Source of the DNA: Manis javanica
Taxonomy: Eukaryota > Chordata > Mammalia > Pholidota > Manidae
Reading direction: 5' to 3'
DNA: 64,000 nucleotides
NCBI RefSeq assembly: GCF_040802235.1
Contig: NC_133169.1
Coordinates: 43,035,034-43,099,033, forward strand
Shown here: positions 47,160 through 57,775 of the stretch, piece after piece
Layout: every line of letters starts with the position of its first letter
How positions within the stretch are numbered: the first letter of the stretch is position 1
Notes under the pieces: model-generated
The model's input: only the letters and a program-made list of their open reading frames with translations
Database searches by the model: none
What the model was told of the DNA's origin: nothing
Program-made: the position numbers and the translations under genes

Positions 47160-48212
47160 GTGTTTCTTCCTTTGTATTAGATGTATCAGCTATGCCTCCT
47201 GGTCTAGAAACTAAAGACTCCATAAAGAAGGTGTCCTGTGGTGCCCAGAAGCTCACCAGAGCCTGGTTCTCCTTTGCAGTAGAGCCACAGTTGCTCTTGG
47301 TGGGCTATGGGAGGGCTGCCTTTCTGCCTGTCTGCTGGCAGTGGCTGATGTCTTTCAGTAGAGGCTGAGAACTTGCCTCATCAAGCCCTCTGTGAGCTGT
47401 GCTATGCTTCTGCTGCTATAGTTGTGGGCAGGCCTGTCCTCCACCTGCCAGGCAGCAATGGTGATGCTGCTGGGCCAGTGGGGCAGGTACACAGGGAGCT
47501 TCCAGCAAGGAATAAGGAGCATTTGATTCTGGGTGTTGCAGGCACCTCACCAGTTGGGCTGAGAGAGTGCTCGGCCATCTGGGAATGCCTCTTGCTTTCC
47601 AGGCAGCAAAGTCTGACTGCTGCTGGGCCAAGTGAGCTGGGTGGGCAGGTCAGGTATGCACATCACAGGGCTGAGCCACAGTGAGGAGTACGGAACGTTT
47701 GGGGCTCCCACAAGCACCTGACCTGTTGGGCTGAGGGAGGGTTGGGAAAGCATCTTCCACCTGCCCTTTCTCCTCTGGAGAGAGCTCCCTCCCACCTCCA
47801 GCCGTCTGGCACACTTCCCGCTGCTGGAAATCTTTCAAACTACTGCCTCTGTGTTGGGTCTCAGCAGGCCCAGTGGATCATGCCTATCCTCCACAAGTGA
47901 TTGAGTCTCAGCCTCCCAGGGTGCTCCCGCTCCCCCTAGTGTGCAGACCCGCTAATCAACAGAACCCAGTGTAATATGGTGTCATGTTCCCAAAGCAGAT
48001 TTCCAGGGCCAAGTGTTCAGGATTTCTGAGTGTTTATGCCCTCCCTGCTTCATTCCTCTCCTTCCCACTTGGGGACTGGGAAAGGGGAAGGGCTTGGGCC
48101 CCATACATTGTGCCACTTTACCCTTCTCTGTGTGGTCTTCTCTTCTTCACCAGGTATAGATGGTCTGTTCTGCAGTCTTCAAGTCATTTTCAGGGTTAGT
48201 TGTATTTGCTAT
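47160..48212 (-). promoter_or_regulatory. L1 5' UTR (antisense copy)
   Basis: GC-rich, 47200-47950 particularly so against an AT-rich neighbourhood. It produces several overlapping open frames of 62-103 codons on both strands that are unlikely to be genes. Antisense promoter activity is known for some L1 5' UTRs; nothing in the sequence shows it here. Confidence 0.7.
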
Positions 48213-49580
48213 GTATGTGGCTTTCAGGGTAACTATTTTGACGTAAAGTCAAAGAACAGAAGAATATAACTTGAATAATAGAAGTCATTTGTGCTTTAAT
48301 TCCTTCATCTACCAACAAATAGATGGTCACAGTAATTAATTCTTCACAAATCCTTCAAGAAGTTTTCCATGTATCTGTTTCTATTATCCTTGACCATTCA
48401 CCCTGGAATAAAATTTATTACTTATTATCTCTTCTTATGAGCCTATTCTTATTCTATCAATTGTCATTGATTAATTCAATATTCCTTGCTACTTTCCAAC
48501 CAGTTTTACCTCTTAGATGAATGAAAATTTTCTCTCTTCTATAGTAAACCTCATATTTTAGTTTTTATTTGTTTTCTTTATCCCTGTATTCTCACATTGA
48601 CCTTTGTTAAGACCAAATAACTCAATTTTTATTTACAGGTCTCCTCACATGCAAGTACTATTTCATGTTGTCTCCAACAAATGTAAATGCATTGTATTAT
48701 AGGAATGACTTTCAAGACTTCATTTCTCTCATAGATTATTCCTATTGCATCCAATCAGTAAGCCTTCCCCCAAAATAGAAAATGTCTGGCTACGAGTTTA
48801 TGAGGCAAAATAATAACAGAGACTGAAACCAGTTATTACCAATTTAGTAGTAGAACTACCATGTTTTAAAAATTCAGCCATTCACTCATTGTTATCCATC
48901 TGTACATCTTATACATCTTAATTAATTCACATAATTAAACAAAACCATTTATTGGGCATCTGTTTCAGGAACATTTTAAAGCCTCAAATTTTGTTTTAAC
49001 AGTATGAGATCCTACTGATCTGGCACTCATGACTAGGGAAGCAAGTTACATCATTTATTTTGATCAACTGGAAGAAAATTCAATTTCCTCCTTTGACTTT
49101 GTTTTTAGGAGGCAGACTGGTCTTTAATTTGGGACAAGGAAAAGTCAAAGTGTAAAAGCTTTTGCAATTGTTTCCTTATTAAATAACTGTTAGAGGTAAA
49201 GGAAGTTATGCTAAGCAATTTGGGGCTGGCCCAAGTAAATCAAAAGACCTGCTCTGCCAGGAAAGCTCACTCTGAGGGAAAAATGGATGGATTTTTTAAT
49301 GGATTTTTTCAATCTACATATCTAAAACAAAGGGAAAGTTTCTAATAATTAGAGGAAAAATAAAGTTATCTATGTAATGGCAAAGACCAAGGGCAAAGAG
49401 AGGTCTATGAGAGTTCATGCAAATGTTTAATAATCCTATCATAGAGAGGAAACAGTTACTTCCAGAGTTACTTGCTATGCATGGGAACAGAAGCTATAGA
49501 GAGTGATATATGGTATATTCTTTGGACCAGGTCATATGGTCTGACTCCCTCCTTACTTCTGTGGCACTCTTCACTACCCA
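48213..49580. other. unassigned sequence
   Basis: AT-rich, no gene recognised. Confidence 0.45.
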
Positions 49581-49584
49581 TATG

Positions 49585-50115
49585 TGGTACTCAGAATAAC
49601 GCTTTCCCAAGATGTCCATGCCCTAATCCCAGAAACCTGTGACTGTTACCTTGCATGGAAAAAGGGATTTTGCAGATGTAATTAATATTATGGAATTTGA
49701 AGTGGGGAGATTATTCCATATTATCTGGATGGGCCAGTTTAATCACATGAGTTCATAAAATGGAAACCCTTTCCTGTCTGTGCTATGAGAGAGAAAGAGA
49801 ACATGTGTGTGAGAGAGAGAGGAAGGAATGAGAAGGAATCAATTCCCTTCAAGTTCTAGTTCTTGTATTTGTGGTTTGATGTGGCTCTGAGATGTAGGGG
49901 GCTGCATGAATTCTGCCAACAACCCAGATGAATGAGGAAATGTATCCTCCCCTAGGTCCTCCAGAAAGGAACATAATATTACTGATGGCTTAATTTTAGT
50001 CCAATGAGATATATTCAATTTCTGACCCACAGAATTATAAGATAATAAATTTATATTGCTTTAATCCACTGTAGTGTGAGAGTTTGTTATGACAGTGACT
50101 GAAAACCAAAACACT
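49585..50115 (+). mobile_element. MaLR/ERVL-like LTR
   Basis: CAAGATGTCCATGCCCTAATCCCAGAAACCTGTGACTGTTACCTTGCATGG, then GGGATTTTGCAGATGTAATTAA, GGGGAGATTATTCCATATTATCTGG, ATTATAAGATAATAAATTTATATTG (poly(A)-signal-like) and the closing TTTGTTATGACAGTG form a classic mammalian LTR-like repeat in order. The family name is not certain. Confidence 0.7.
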
Positions 50116-50564
50116 ACCTACTTCTGATAACTTCCTAAGAGACCTGTTATCTATGCTGCTAGAATCCCAATAGGTATATCAAAATGGGATTGAAAACTGT
50201 ATCTGGTGGTAGATAGTATTTACTCATGGATTTATCTCTTTTCAGAACTCTAGCCACACATTCATTCATTAATATAGTGGCTGATTAGTTCTTTCAGACT
50301 AGATTCATTGAAAACCATGTATGCTGTAGACATGGGGCAAAGTTACTAAAGCCATGCCTCTTCTCTCAAGAGCTTGCAATTTTTAACCTTATCTAGTGAG
50401 GATACTGAGTTCAGAATTACTTAGTCCAGCTAATTAATGGCCCCATCTCCAAATTATATAAAATTCAATCAAATTAAACCATAACCGAACCAGAATCTTG
50501 TCATAGTTTCTATAGATGATTGATGCAAATAGTAGTAATAGATAGGATTAGCTAGAGGTCAACC

Positions 50565-50579
50565 ACCGAATCATTTTTT
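50565..50579. repeat. target-site duplication (L1 3' side)
   Basis: Fifteen bases ACCGAATCATTTTTT, identical to 55347-55361. Confidence 0.92.
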
Positions 50580-50879
50580 TATTTTATTTTGATATCATTA
50601 ATGTACAATTACTTGAACAGCATATGGTTAATTGACTCCCCCTGTTATCAAATCCCCCCCACATACCCTATTACAGTTACTTCCCGTCAGCACAGTAAGA
50701 TGCTATAGAATCATTACTTGTCTTCTCTGTATATACGGCCTTTCCCATGTCCCCCTCCCCCACATTGTGTGTGCTAATTGTAATGCCCCATTTTCTCCCT
50801 TATCTCTCCCTTCCCACCCATCCTCCCCAGTCCCTTTCCCCTTGATAACTAATAGTCCATTCTTGGGTTCTGTGAGTTT

Positions 50880-53800
50880 GCTGCTGTTTTGTTCCTTCAA
50901 TTTTTTCTTTGCTCTTATACTCTACAGATGAGTGAAATCATATGATATTTGTCTTTCTCCACCTGGCTTATTTCACTGAGTGTAATACCCTCTTGCTCCA
51001 TGCATGTTGCTGCAAAGGGTAAGATTTGTTTTCTTCTTATGGCTGAATAATATTCCATTGTGAGTATATGTACACATCTTCTTTATCCATTCATCTACTG
51101 ATGGACACTTAGGTTGCTTCCATTTCTTGGCTATTGTAAATAGTGCTGCGATAAACATAGGGGTGCATCTGTCTTTTTCAAACTGGGCTGCTGCATTCTT
51201 AGAGTAAATTCCTAGAAGTGGAATTCCTGGGTCAAATAGTATTTCTATTTTTAGTTTTTTGAGGAACCTCCATACTGCTTTCCACAATGGTTGAACTAAT
51301 TTACATTCCCACCAGCAGTATAGGGGGGTTCCCCCTTCTCCACAACCTTGCCAGCATTTGTTGTTGCTTGTCTTTTGGATGTTGGCCATCCTAACTGGTG
51401 TGAGGTGATATCTCATTGTGTTTTTAATTTGCATTTCTCTGATGACAAGCGATGTGGAGCATCTTTTCATGTGCCTGTTGGCCATCTGAATTTCTTCTTT
51501 GGAGAAGTGTTTGTTCAGCTCCTCTGCCCATTTTTTAATTGATTTATTTGCTTTTTGTTTGTCGAGGTGTGTGAACTCTTTATATAATTTGGATGTCATC
51601 CCCTTATCAGATGTCATTTATGAATATATTCTCCCATACTGTAGGGTGTCTTTTTGTTCTATTGATGGTATCCTTTGCTATACAGAAGGTTTTTAGTGTG
51701 ATATAGTCCCACTTGTTCATTTTTGCTTTTGTTTCCCTTGCCCAGGGAGATATGTTCATGAAGAAGTTGCTCATGTTTATGTCCAAGAGAATTTTACCTA
51801 AGTTTTTTTCTAAGAATTTTATGGTTTCATGACTTACATTCAGGTCTTTGATCCATTTTGAGTTTACTTTTGTGTAGAGGGTTAGACAACAATCCAGTTT
51901 CATTCTCTTGAGTGTAGCTGTCCAGTTTTGCCAACACCAGCTGGTGATGAGGCTGTCACTTCCTCATTGTATTTCCATGGCTCCTTTATCATATATTAAT
52001 TGACCATATATGTTTGGGTTTATATCTGGACTCTCTATTCTGTTCCACTGGTCTATGGGTCTGTTCTTGTGCCAGTACCAAATTGTCTTGATTACTGTGG
52101 CTTTGTAGTAGAGCTTGAAGTCAGGGAGCATAATTTCCCCTGCTTTATTCTTCCTTCTCAGGATTGCTTTGGCTATTTGGGTTCTTTTGTGGTTCCATAT
52201 GAATTTTAGAACTATTTGCTCTAGTTCACTGAAGAATGGCTGTAGGTATTTTGACAGGAATTACAAATTACATTGAATCTGTAGATTGCTTTGGGCAGGA
52301 TGGCCATTTTGACAATATTAATTCTTCCTAGCCAAGAGCATGAGATGAGTTTCCATTTATTAGTGTCCTCCTTAATTTCTCTTAAGCGTGTCCCATAGTT
52401 TCCAGTGTATAGATCTTTCACTTCCTTGGTTAGATTTATTCCTAGGTATTTTATTCTTTTTGATGCAATTGTGAATGGAATTGTTTTCCTGTTTTCTTTT
52501 TCTGCTAGTTCATCATTAGTGTATAGGAATGCCACAGATTTCTTTGTATTAATTTTGTATCCCACAACTTTGGTAGATTCAGATATTTGATCTAGTAGTT
52601 TTGGGGTGGATTCTTTAGGTTTTTTTATGTACAATATCATGTAATCTGCAAACAGGGACATTTTGACTTCTTCCTTGCCAATCTGGATGCCTTTTATTTC
52701 TTTGTGTTGTCTGATTACCATGGCTAGGACCTCCAGAATTATGTTGAATAAAAATGAGGAGAGCGGGCGTCCTTGTCTTTTTCCCAAACTTAAAGGAAAG
52801 GCTTTCAGCTTCTTGCTGTTAAGTATAATGTTGGCTGTGGGTTTGTCAGATATGGCCTTTATTATGTTGATGTACTTGCCCTTTATACCCATTTTGTTGA
52901 GAGTTTTTATCATGAATGTATGTTGAATTTTGTCAAATGCTTTTTCAGCATCTATGGAAATGATCATGTAGTTTTTGCCCTTCTTTTTGTTGATGTAGTA
53001 GATGATGTTGATGGATTTTCAAGTGTACTATCCTTGCATACCTGGGATGAATCCCACTTGATCATGATGGATGATCTTTTTGATGTGTTTTTGAATTTGG
53101 TTTGCTAGTATTTTGTTGAGTATTTTTGCATCTATATTCATCGGGGATATTTGTCTGTAATTTTCTCTTTTGTGGTGTCTTTGCCTGGTTTTGGTATTAG
53201 AGTGATGCTTGTCTCATAGAATGAGTTTGGAAGTATTCCTTTCTCTTCTATTTTTTGGAAAACTTTGAGGAGGGTAAGTATTAGGTCTTCACTAAATGTT
53301 TGGTAAAATTCAGCAGTGAAATTATCTGTCCACAAGTTTTGTTCTTAGGTAGTTTTTTGATTACCAATTCAATTTATTTGCTGGTGATTGATCTATTCAG
53401 ATTTTCTCTTTATTCCTGGGTCAGCCTTGGAAGGTTGTATTTTTCTAGAAAGTTGTCCATTTCTTCTAGGTTATCCAGTTTGTTACCATATAATTTTTCA
53501 TAGTATTTTCTCATAGTTCTTCATATTTCTGTGTTGTCTGTAGTGATTTTTTCTTTCTCATTTCTGATTCTGTTTATGTGTGTAGACTCTCTTTTTTTAT
53601 TGATAAGTCTGGCTAGAGGTTTATCTATTTTATTTTCTCGAAGAACCAGCTCTTGGTTTCATTGATTCTTTGTAGTGTTTTATTCTTCTCAATTTTATTT
53701 ATTTCTGCTTTAATCTTTATTATGTCCCTCCTTCTACTGACTTTGGGCCTCATTTGTTCTTCCTTTTCTAGTTTCATTAATTGTGAGTTTAGACTTTTCC

Positions 53801-54737
53801 TTTGGGATTGTTCTTCTTTCCTGAGGTAAGCCTGTATTGCAATATATTTCCCTCTTAGCAAAGCCTTCACTGCATCCCAGAGATTTTATGTTGTTCAATT
53901 TTTATTGTCATTTGTCTCCATATATTGCTTGATCTCTGTTTTTATTTGGTCACTGATCCATCGATTATTTAGGAGCATGTTGTGCAGCCTCCATGTGTTT
54001 GTGGGATTTTTCATTTTCTTTGTATAATTTATTTCTAGCTTTATACCTTTGTGATCTGAGAAGCTGGTTGGTACAGTTTCAATCTTTCTGAATTTACTGA
54101 GGTTCTTTTTGTGGCCTAGTATATGATCTATTCTTGAAAATGTTCCATGTGCACTTGAGAAGAATGTTTATCCTGTTGCTTTTGGATGGAGTGTTCTGTA
54201 GATGTCTGTTAGGTCCATCTGTTCTAATACATTGTTCAGTGCCTCTTTCTCTTTACTTATTTTCTGTCTGGTTGATCTGTCCTTTGAAGTGAGTGGTGTG
54301 TTAAAGTCTCCTAAAATGAATGCATTGCATTCTATTTCCCCCTTTAATTCTGTTAGTATTTGTTTCACACATGTAGGAGATCCTGTGTTGGGTGCATAGA
54401 TATTTATAATAGTTATATTATTTTGTTGTACTGACTCTTTTGTCATTATGTAATGTCCTTCTTTGTCTCTTGTTACTTTCTTTGTTTTGAAGTCTATTTT
54501 ATCTGATACATATACTGCAACTCCTGCTTTTTTCTCCCTGTTGGTTGATGGAAATATCTTTGTCCATCCCTTTACTTTCAGTCTGTGTATGTCTTTGGGT
54601 TTGAAGTGAGTCTCCTGTAGGCAGCATAGAGATTGGTCTTGTTTTTTTATCCATTCAGTGACTCTACGTCTTTTGATTGGTCCTTTCACACCATTTACAT
54701 TTAGGGTGATTATTGATAGGTATGTACTTATTGCCAT
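50880..54737 (-). pseudogene. L1 ORF2 (endonuclease-reverse transcriptase), broken
   Basis: Starting at the ATG at 54737: MAISTYLSIITLNVNGVKGP, WIKKQDQSLCCLQETHFKPKD, the VSDKIDFKTKK stretch, and the catalytic ILGDFNTPLTSKDRSTRQKI block (endonuclease; open frame 54168-54764). [42 protein letters not shown] and [14 protein letters not shown] (FADD-type active site read as FADY), all in the 248-codon open frame 52221-52967. The connection/C-terminal part lies at 51607-51903 and 50973-51617 ([42 protein letters not shown]). The FADD aspartate is replaced by tyrosine, an active-site change that would disable the enzyme on its own. At least three interruptions separate the blocks. Confidence 0.93.
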
Positions 54738-54989
54738 GGCAGGCTTTAGGTTTGTGGTGACCAAAGGTTGAAGGGTAATTCCCTTACATTTTAACAGTCT
54801 AATTTAACTCACTTCAAGTGCTATTACAAACACAACCTAAAGGTTCTTTTTTTTTCCTCCTTTTTCTTCCTCCTCCATTCTTTGCATGTTATATATTCTA
54901 TGTCTATTCCTTGGGTGACATCTATTTAGCCTTAGGAATACTTCCATCTATAGGAGTCCTACCAAAATGCACTGTAGAGGTGGTTTGTG

Positions 54990-55346
54990 GGAGGTAAATT
55001 CTGTTAACTTTTTCTTATCTGAAAATTGTTTAATCCCTCCTTCAAATTTAAATGATAACCTGGCCAGGTGTAGTATTCTTGGTTCAAGGCCCTTCAGCAT
55101 CATTGCATTAAATCACTCATGCCACTCCCTTCTCGCCTATAAGGTTTCTGTTGAGAAGACTGATGATAGCCTGATGAGTTTTCCTTTGTATGTGATCTTT
55201 TTTCTCTCTTTCTAGCTGCTTTTAAAAGTCTGTCTTTATCCTTGATCTTTGCCATTTTAATTATTATATGTCTTGATGTTGTCTTCCTTGATGTTTGGGA
55301 GATCTGTTCAGCTCCATAGCTTGAGAGACTATCTCCTTCCCCAGAT
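54990..55346 (-). pseudogene. L1 ORF1 C-terminal remnant
   Basis: Only the last third of ORF1 lies inside the 5'-truncated element. On the minus strand, CCTGGCCAGGTTATCATTTAAATTTG and the TACATACAAAGG stretch match the C-terminal domain. The 82-codon plus-strand frame at 54967-55215 is its antisense shadow. Confidence 0.75.
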
Positions 55347-55361
55347 ACCGAATCATTTTTT
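55347..55361. repeat. target-site duplication (L1 5' side)
   Basis: ACCGAATCATTTTTT, identical to 50565-50579. Confidence 0.92.
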
Positions 55362-56200
55362 AAATAACTGGTATTTTGAGTTTACCTTCCTTCTCTTTGA
55401 CTTAACAGCCTCAGCCTATTGCAGTTGTTGGGAAACAGTTGAGTGAATGGGTTAGAATTTTTCTCCACCACCTTCATTAGTGGTTATGTGGTTATTCTTG
55501 TCAGGAAATAAATAAATTCTTAATACCTTAGGACTGTAGATTTAAAGAACTGTTCTGAAAATAATCATAACTGTCAATAAGAGTCACATGAGAATAATAA
55601 TTTAGGGCACAGATTAATAACATATATGACTTTTCTCACCTAGAACATTCCTTGGAATATATTTGGCACTCAGAGCATATTTGCTGAATAGAAAGTTGAC
55701 TTAGGGAACAGGTAAATTTGTGTATTTCAGGTCAAGGAGGAAGATTTAAAAATTGGCCCAGATATGTGAAGAATTAAAGCTCATTTGGGGATCTTCTTAG
55801 TAATAGCTATGAGCTAGTATCTCACTCAACTACCATCCCAAGGATCTTAGAATGGCTCCTTTAAGGAAAACTCTTGTTAGGATCATCTGGACCCCCAAAT
55901 AAAGGGAGGGTTTCAAAGAGCAGTCACCACAGTCTCCTGGAGCTTCTCAACTTTTTGGCCACTGACAACCTTTCTGATTTTCTGGAGGAAACCAAGGCTG
56001 TGCTCTCACTGTCATCTATATGCATTTGCTAACCTTGGAGAGGAATATCCAAGTCAGCTCAATGTATAAACATTTATTAAGCACCAAGATAGTGGGTGTT
56101 CTAGCAGCAGTAGCAGATACAAATGCAGCAGGTACAAATTTTATAGTTTACAAGACACATTTTCTTTCTTTTCATTTTTTAATATAACTTGTTTTTTTTT
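55362..56200. other. unassigned sequence with short L2-like ends
   Basis: A short stretch at 55625-55695 (CACCTAGAACATTCCTTGGAATATATTTGGCACTCAGAGC) looks like an L2 3' end. 56070-56110 may be another in antisense. Nothing else recognised. Confidence 0.45.
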
Positions 56201-56224
56201 TACTCCAATCACTTATTCTGTCCA

Positions 56225-56615
56225 AAGCAAAATCCAAAGGAATTATGCTAAGTGAAATACATTAGGAAAGAGAAAGATAAATACCATATGTTTTCCCTTA
56301 TATGTGTAATCTAAAAAACAAAGCAAAGGAACAAATGAAACAAAACAGAAACAGGTTCACTGATACAGAAAACAAACTACTGGTTACCAGGGTGGGAGAG
56401 GTTGGGAGGTGGGCAAAACAGATGAGGGAAATTAAGAGGTACAAACTTCCAGTTACAAAATAAATAAATCACGGGGATGTAATGTATAACATAGGGAATA
56501 TAGTCAATAACATTATAACAACTGTATGGTGATCATGGGGATCATTCTGTAATGTATAAAAATATTGAACCACTATGATGCATTGTATGTCAATTATAAT
56601 TAGATTAAAAAGAAA
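56225..56615 (+). mobile_element. L1 3' end fragment
   Basis: AAAGGAATTATGCTAAGTGAAATACATTAGGAAAGAGAAAGATAAATACCATATG (end of ORF2) followed by a 3' UTR with CTGGTTACCAGGGTGGGAGAGG and a terminal TTATAATTAGATTAAAAAGAAAAA. Confidence 0.85.
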
Positions 56616-57245
56616 AATGAAGGAAGTCACCTTCTTAGTAAATCTAGTAATAAGAGCTAATAGATGAATGGTTTCCTCTTCTATGCTCTGGGAAAATATT
56701 TTTGAGGCATCTCAGAAACTCCTTCGCAGTTGATCAGCCAGTCTCCTGGAGTAGTTACCCACTTGACAATGAAGACTTACTTGTCACTCACCCAGCTCCT
56801 CATTCCTGCTTTCCTGGCATTGCATTGCTGAACAAACTTTCTGCACACTTGTCTTTGTCTCAGTTACCTGCTTTCATGGAATCCAGACTGACATGGCTTC
56901 TATCTCATGACAGCTAGTTAGATGACATACCAAGCCTTCTTTTCCAAGTGTAAGGGACTCACAGTCTCTCTTGTGATGATACCAATTGAGAAACAGCTTC
57001 TGGTCTGCTAGCTCCTTCAGTTTTTCTCCAAAGCTTTTGGAGAAGCATGGGAATTCTTGGCTTAGCTTGCTTTATATACCATTCTGGGATGTACATATTC
57101 ACTCATTCCTTCCATCCATTTAGATGTCCTCTCTTGGTCATTAGTACTCTGACCATATGCATGATTTTCTGCAAATTTTCTATCTAGTGTATAGCCATGA
57201 TAAAGGATGCACAGATTCCCTCTTCCAAGAGGGAGGATCATACAG
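56616..57245. other. unassigned sequence
   Basis: CTGAACAAACTTTCTGCACACTTGTCTTTGTCTCAG (56830-56865) is LTR-like but too short to call. No gene. Confidence 0.4.
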
Positions 57246-57250
57246 GGTCT
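57246..57250. repeat. 5-bp target-site duplication of the solo LTR (left)
   Basis: GGTCT, repeated at 57771-57775. Confidence 0.8.
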
Positions 57251-57770
57251 TGTGATGGTTAATTTTGTATGTCAGCTTGACTGTGCTAAGGGATGCCCAG
57301 ATAGCTGGTAAAACATTATTTCTGGTTGTGTCTGTGAGGGTGTCTCTGGAAGAGATTAGCATTTGAATTGGTAGATGGAATAAAGAAGATGGCTCCCACC
57401 AGTGCAGGTGAGCATCACCCAATCTGCTGAAGGCCTGAATGAACAAAAAGGTGGAGGAAAGGTGAACTCCCCCTCTCTCTGCTTAAGCTGAGACATCCAT
57501 TTACTTCTGCCTTTGGATATCAGTACTCGAAGTTCAGGGGCTTTTAGATTTAGATTGGGACTCATTCCATCTATCCGCAGATTCTCAGGTCTTGAGACTC
57601 AGATTGAGTTATATACCATTGGCTTTCCTGGTTCTCCAGCTTGTAGACAGCAGATTGTGGGACTTCTCAGCCCCCATAACCATGTGACCCAATCCTTATA
57701 ATAAATATCCTCACATATACTTGTATATAGCCTATTGGCTCTGCTTCTCTGGAGAACCCTGACTAATGCA
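57251..57770 (+). mobile_element. solo LTR (ERVL/MaLR-type), 520 bp
   Basis: It begins TGTGATGGTTAATTTTGTATGTCAGCTTGACTG and ends GAGAACCCTGACTAATGCA, TG...CA as expected. An AATAAA signal lies at 57700-57705. A perfect 5-bp duplication GGTCT flanks it, the size usual for ERVL-class elements. No internal retroviral genes: it is the product of LTR-LTR recombination. Many small frames inside have no significance. Confidence 0.9.
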
Positions 57771-57775
57771 GGTCT
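57771..57775. repeat. 5-bp target-site duplication of the solo LTR (right)
   Basis: GGTCT. Confidence 0.8.

Larger units (their letters stand above)
45621..48212 (-). mobile_element. L1, 3'-truncated and internally deleted (antisense)
   Basis: On the minus strand: 5' UTR 48212-47160, start of ORF1 47160-47030, a jump to the ORF1 end at about 47015-46965, spacer, then the first third of ORF2 46540-45621. About 750 bases of ORF1 are missing at 47020. The element ends inside ORF2, before the reverse transcriptase. The 5' UTR matches that of the L1 at 23007 (for example CTGAAGACTGCAGAACAGAC in both), so they belong to related subfamilies. No flanking duplications found. Confidence 0.88.
50580..55346 (-). 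mobile_element. 5'-truncated L1 with 15-bp target-site duplication
   Basis: The best-preserved L1 in the window, on the minus strand, about 4.77 kb. The 3' end is at 50580, where the poly(A) becomes the T-run on the plus strand. The 5' end (55346) is in the C-terminal part of ORF1. It inserted at ACCGAATCATTTTTT, whose T-run on this strand fits the A-rich target that L1 endonuclease prefers. Long open stretches survive in ORF2, so it is younger than the others, but stops and frameshifts are present. Confidence 0.96.

Noticed and set aside
47099-47838. Overlapping frames in GC-rich DNA (89, 103, 71, 82 and 62 codons), resembling a small gene or CpG island
   Set aside because: The stretch is an antisense L1 5' UTR; CpG is not enriched.
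49569-50124. Shared ACTACC motif at both edges as a target-site duplication of the LTR at 49585-50115
   Set aside because: The motif is six bases and the enclosed ends are not TG...CA, so it may be chance.
52221-52967. 248-codon minus-strand frame
   Set aside because: It is the reverse transcriptase part of the L1 at 50580-55346.
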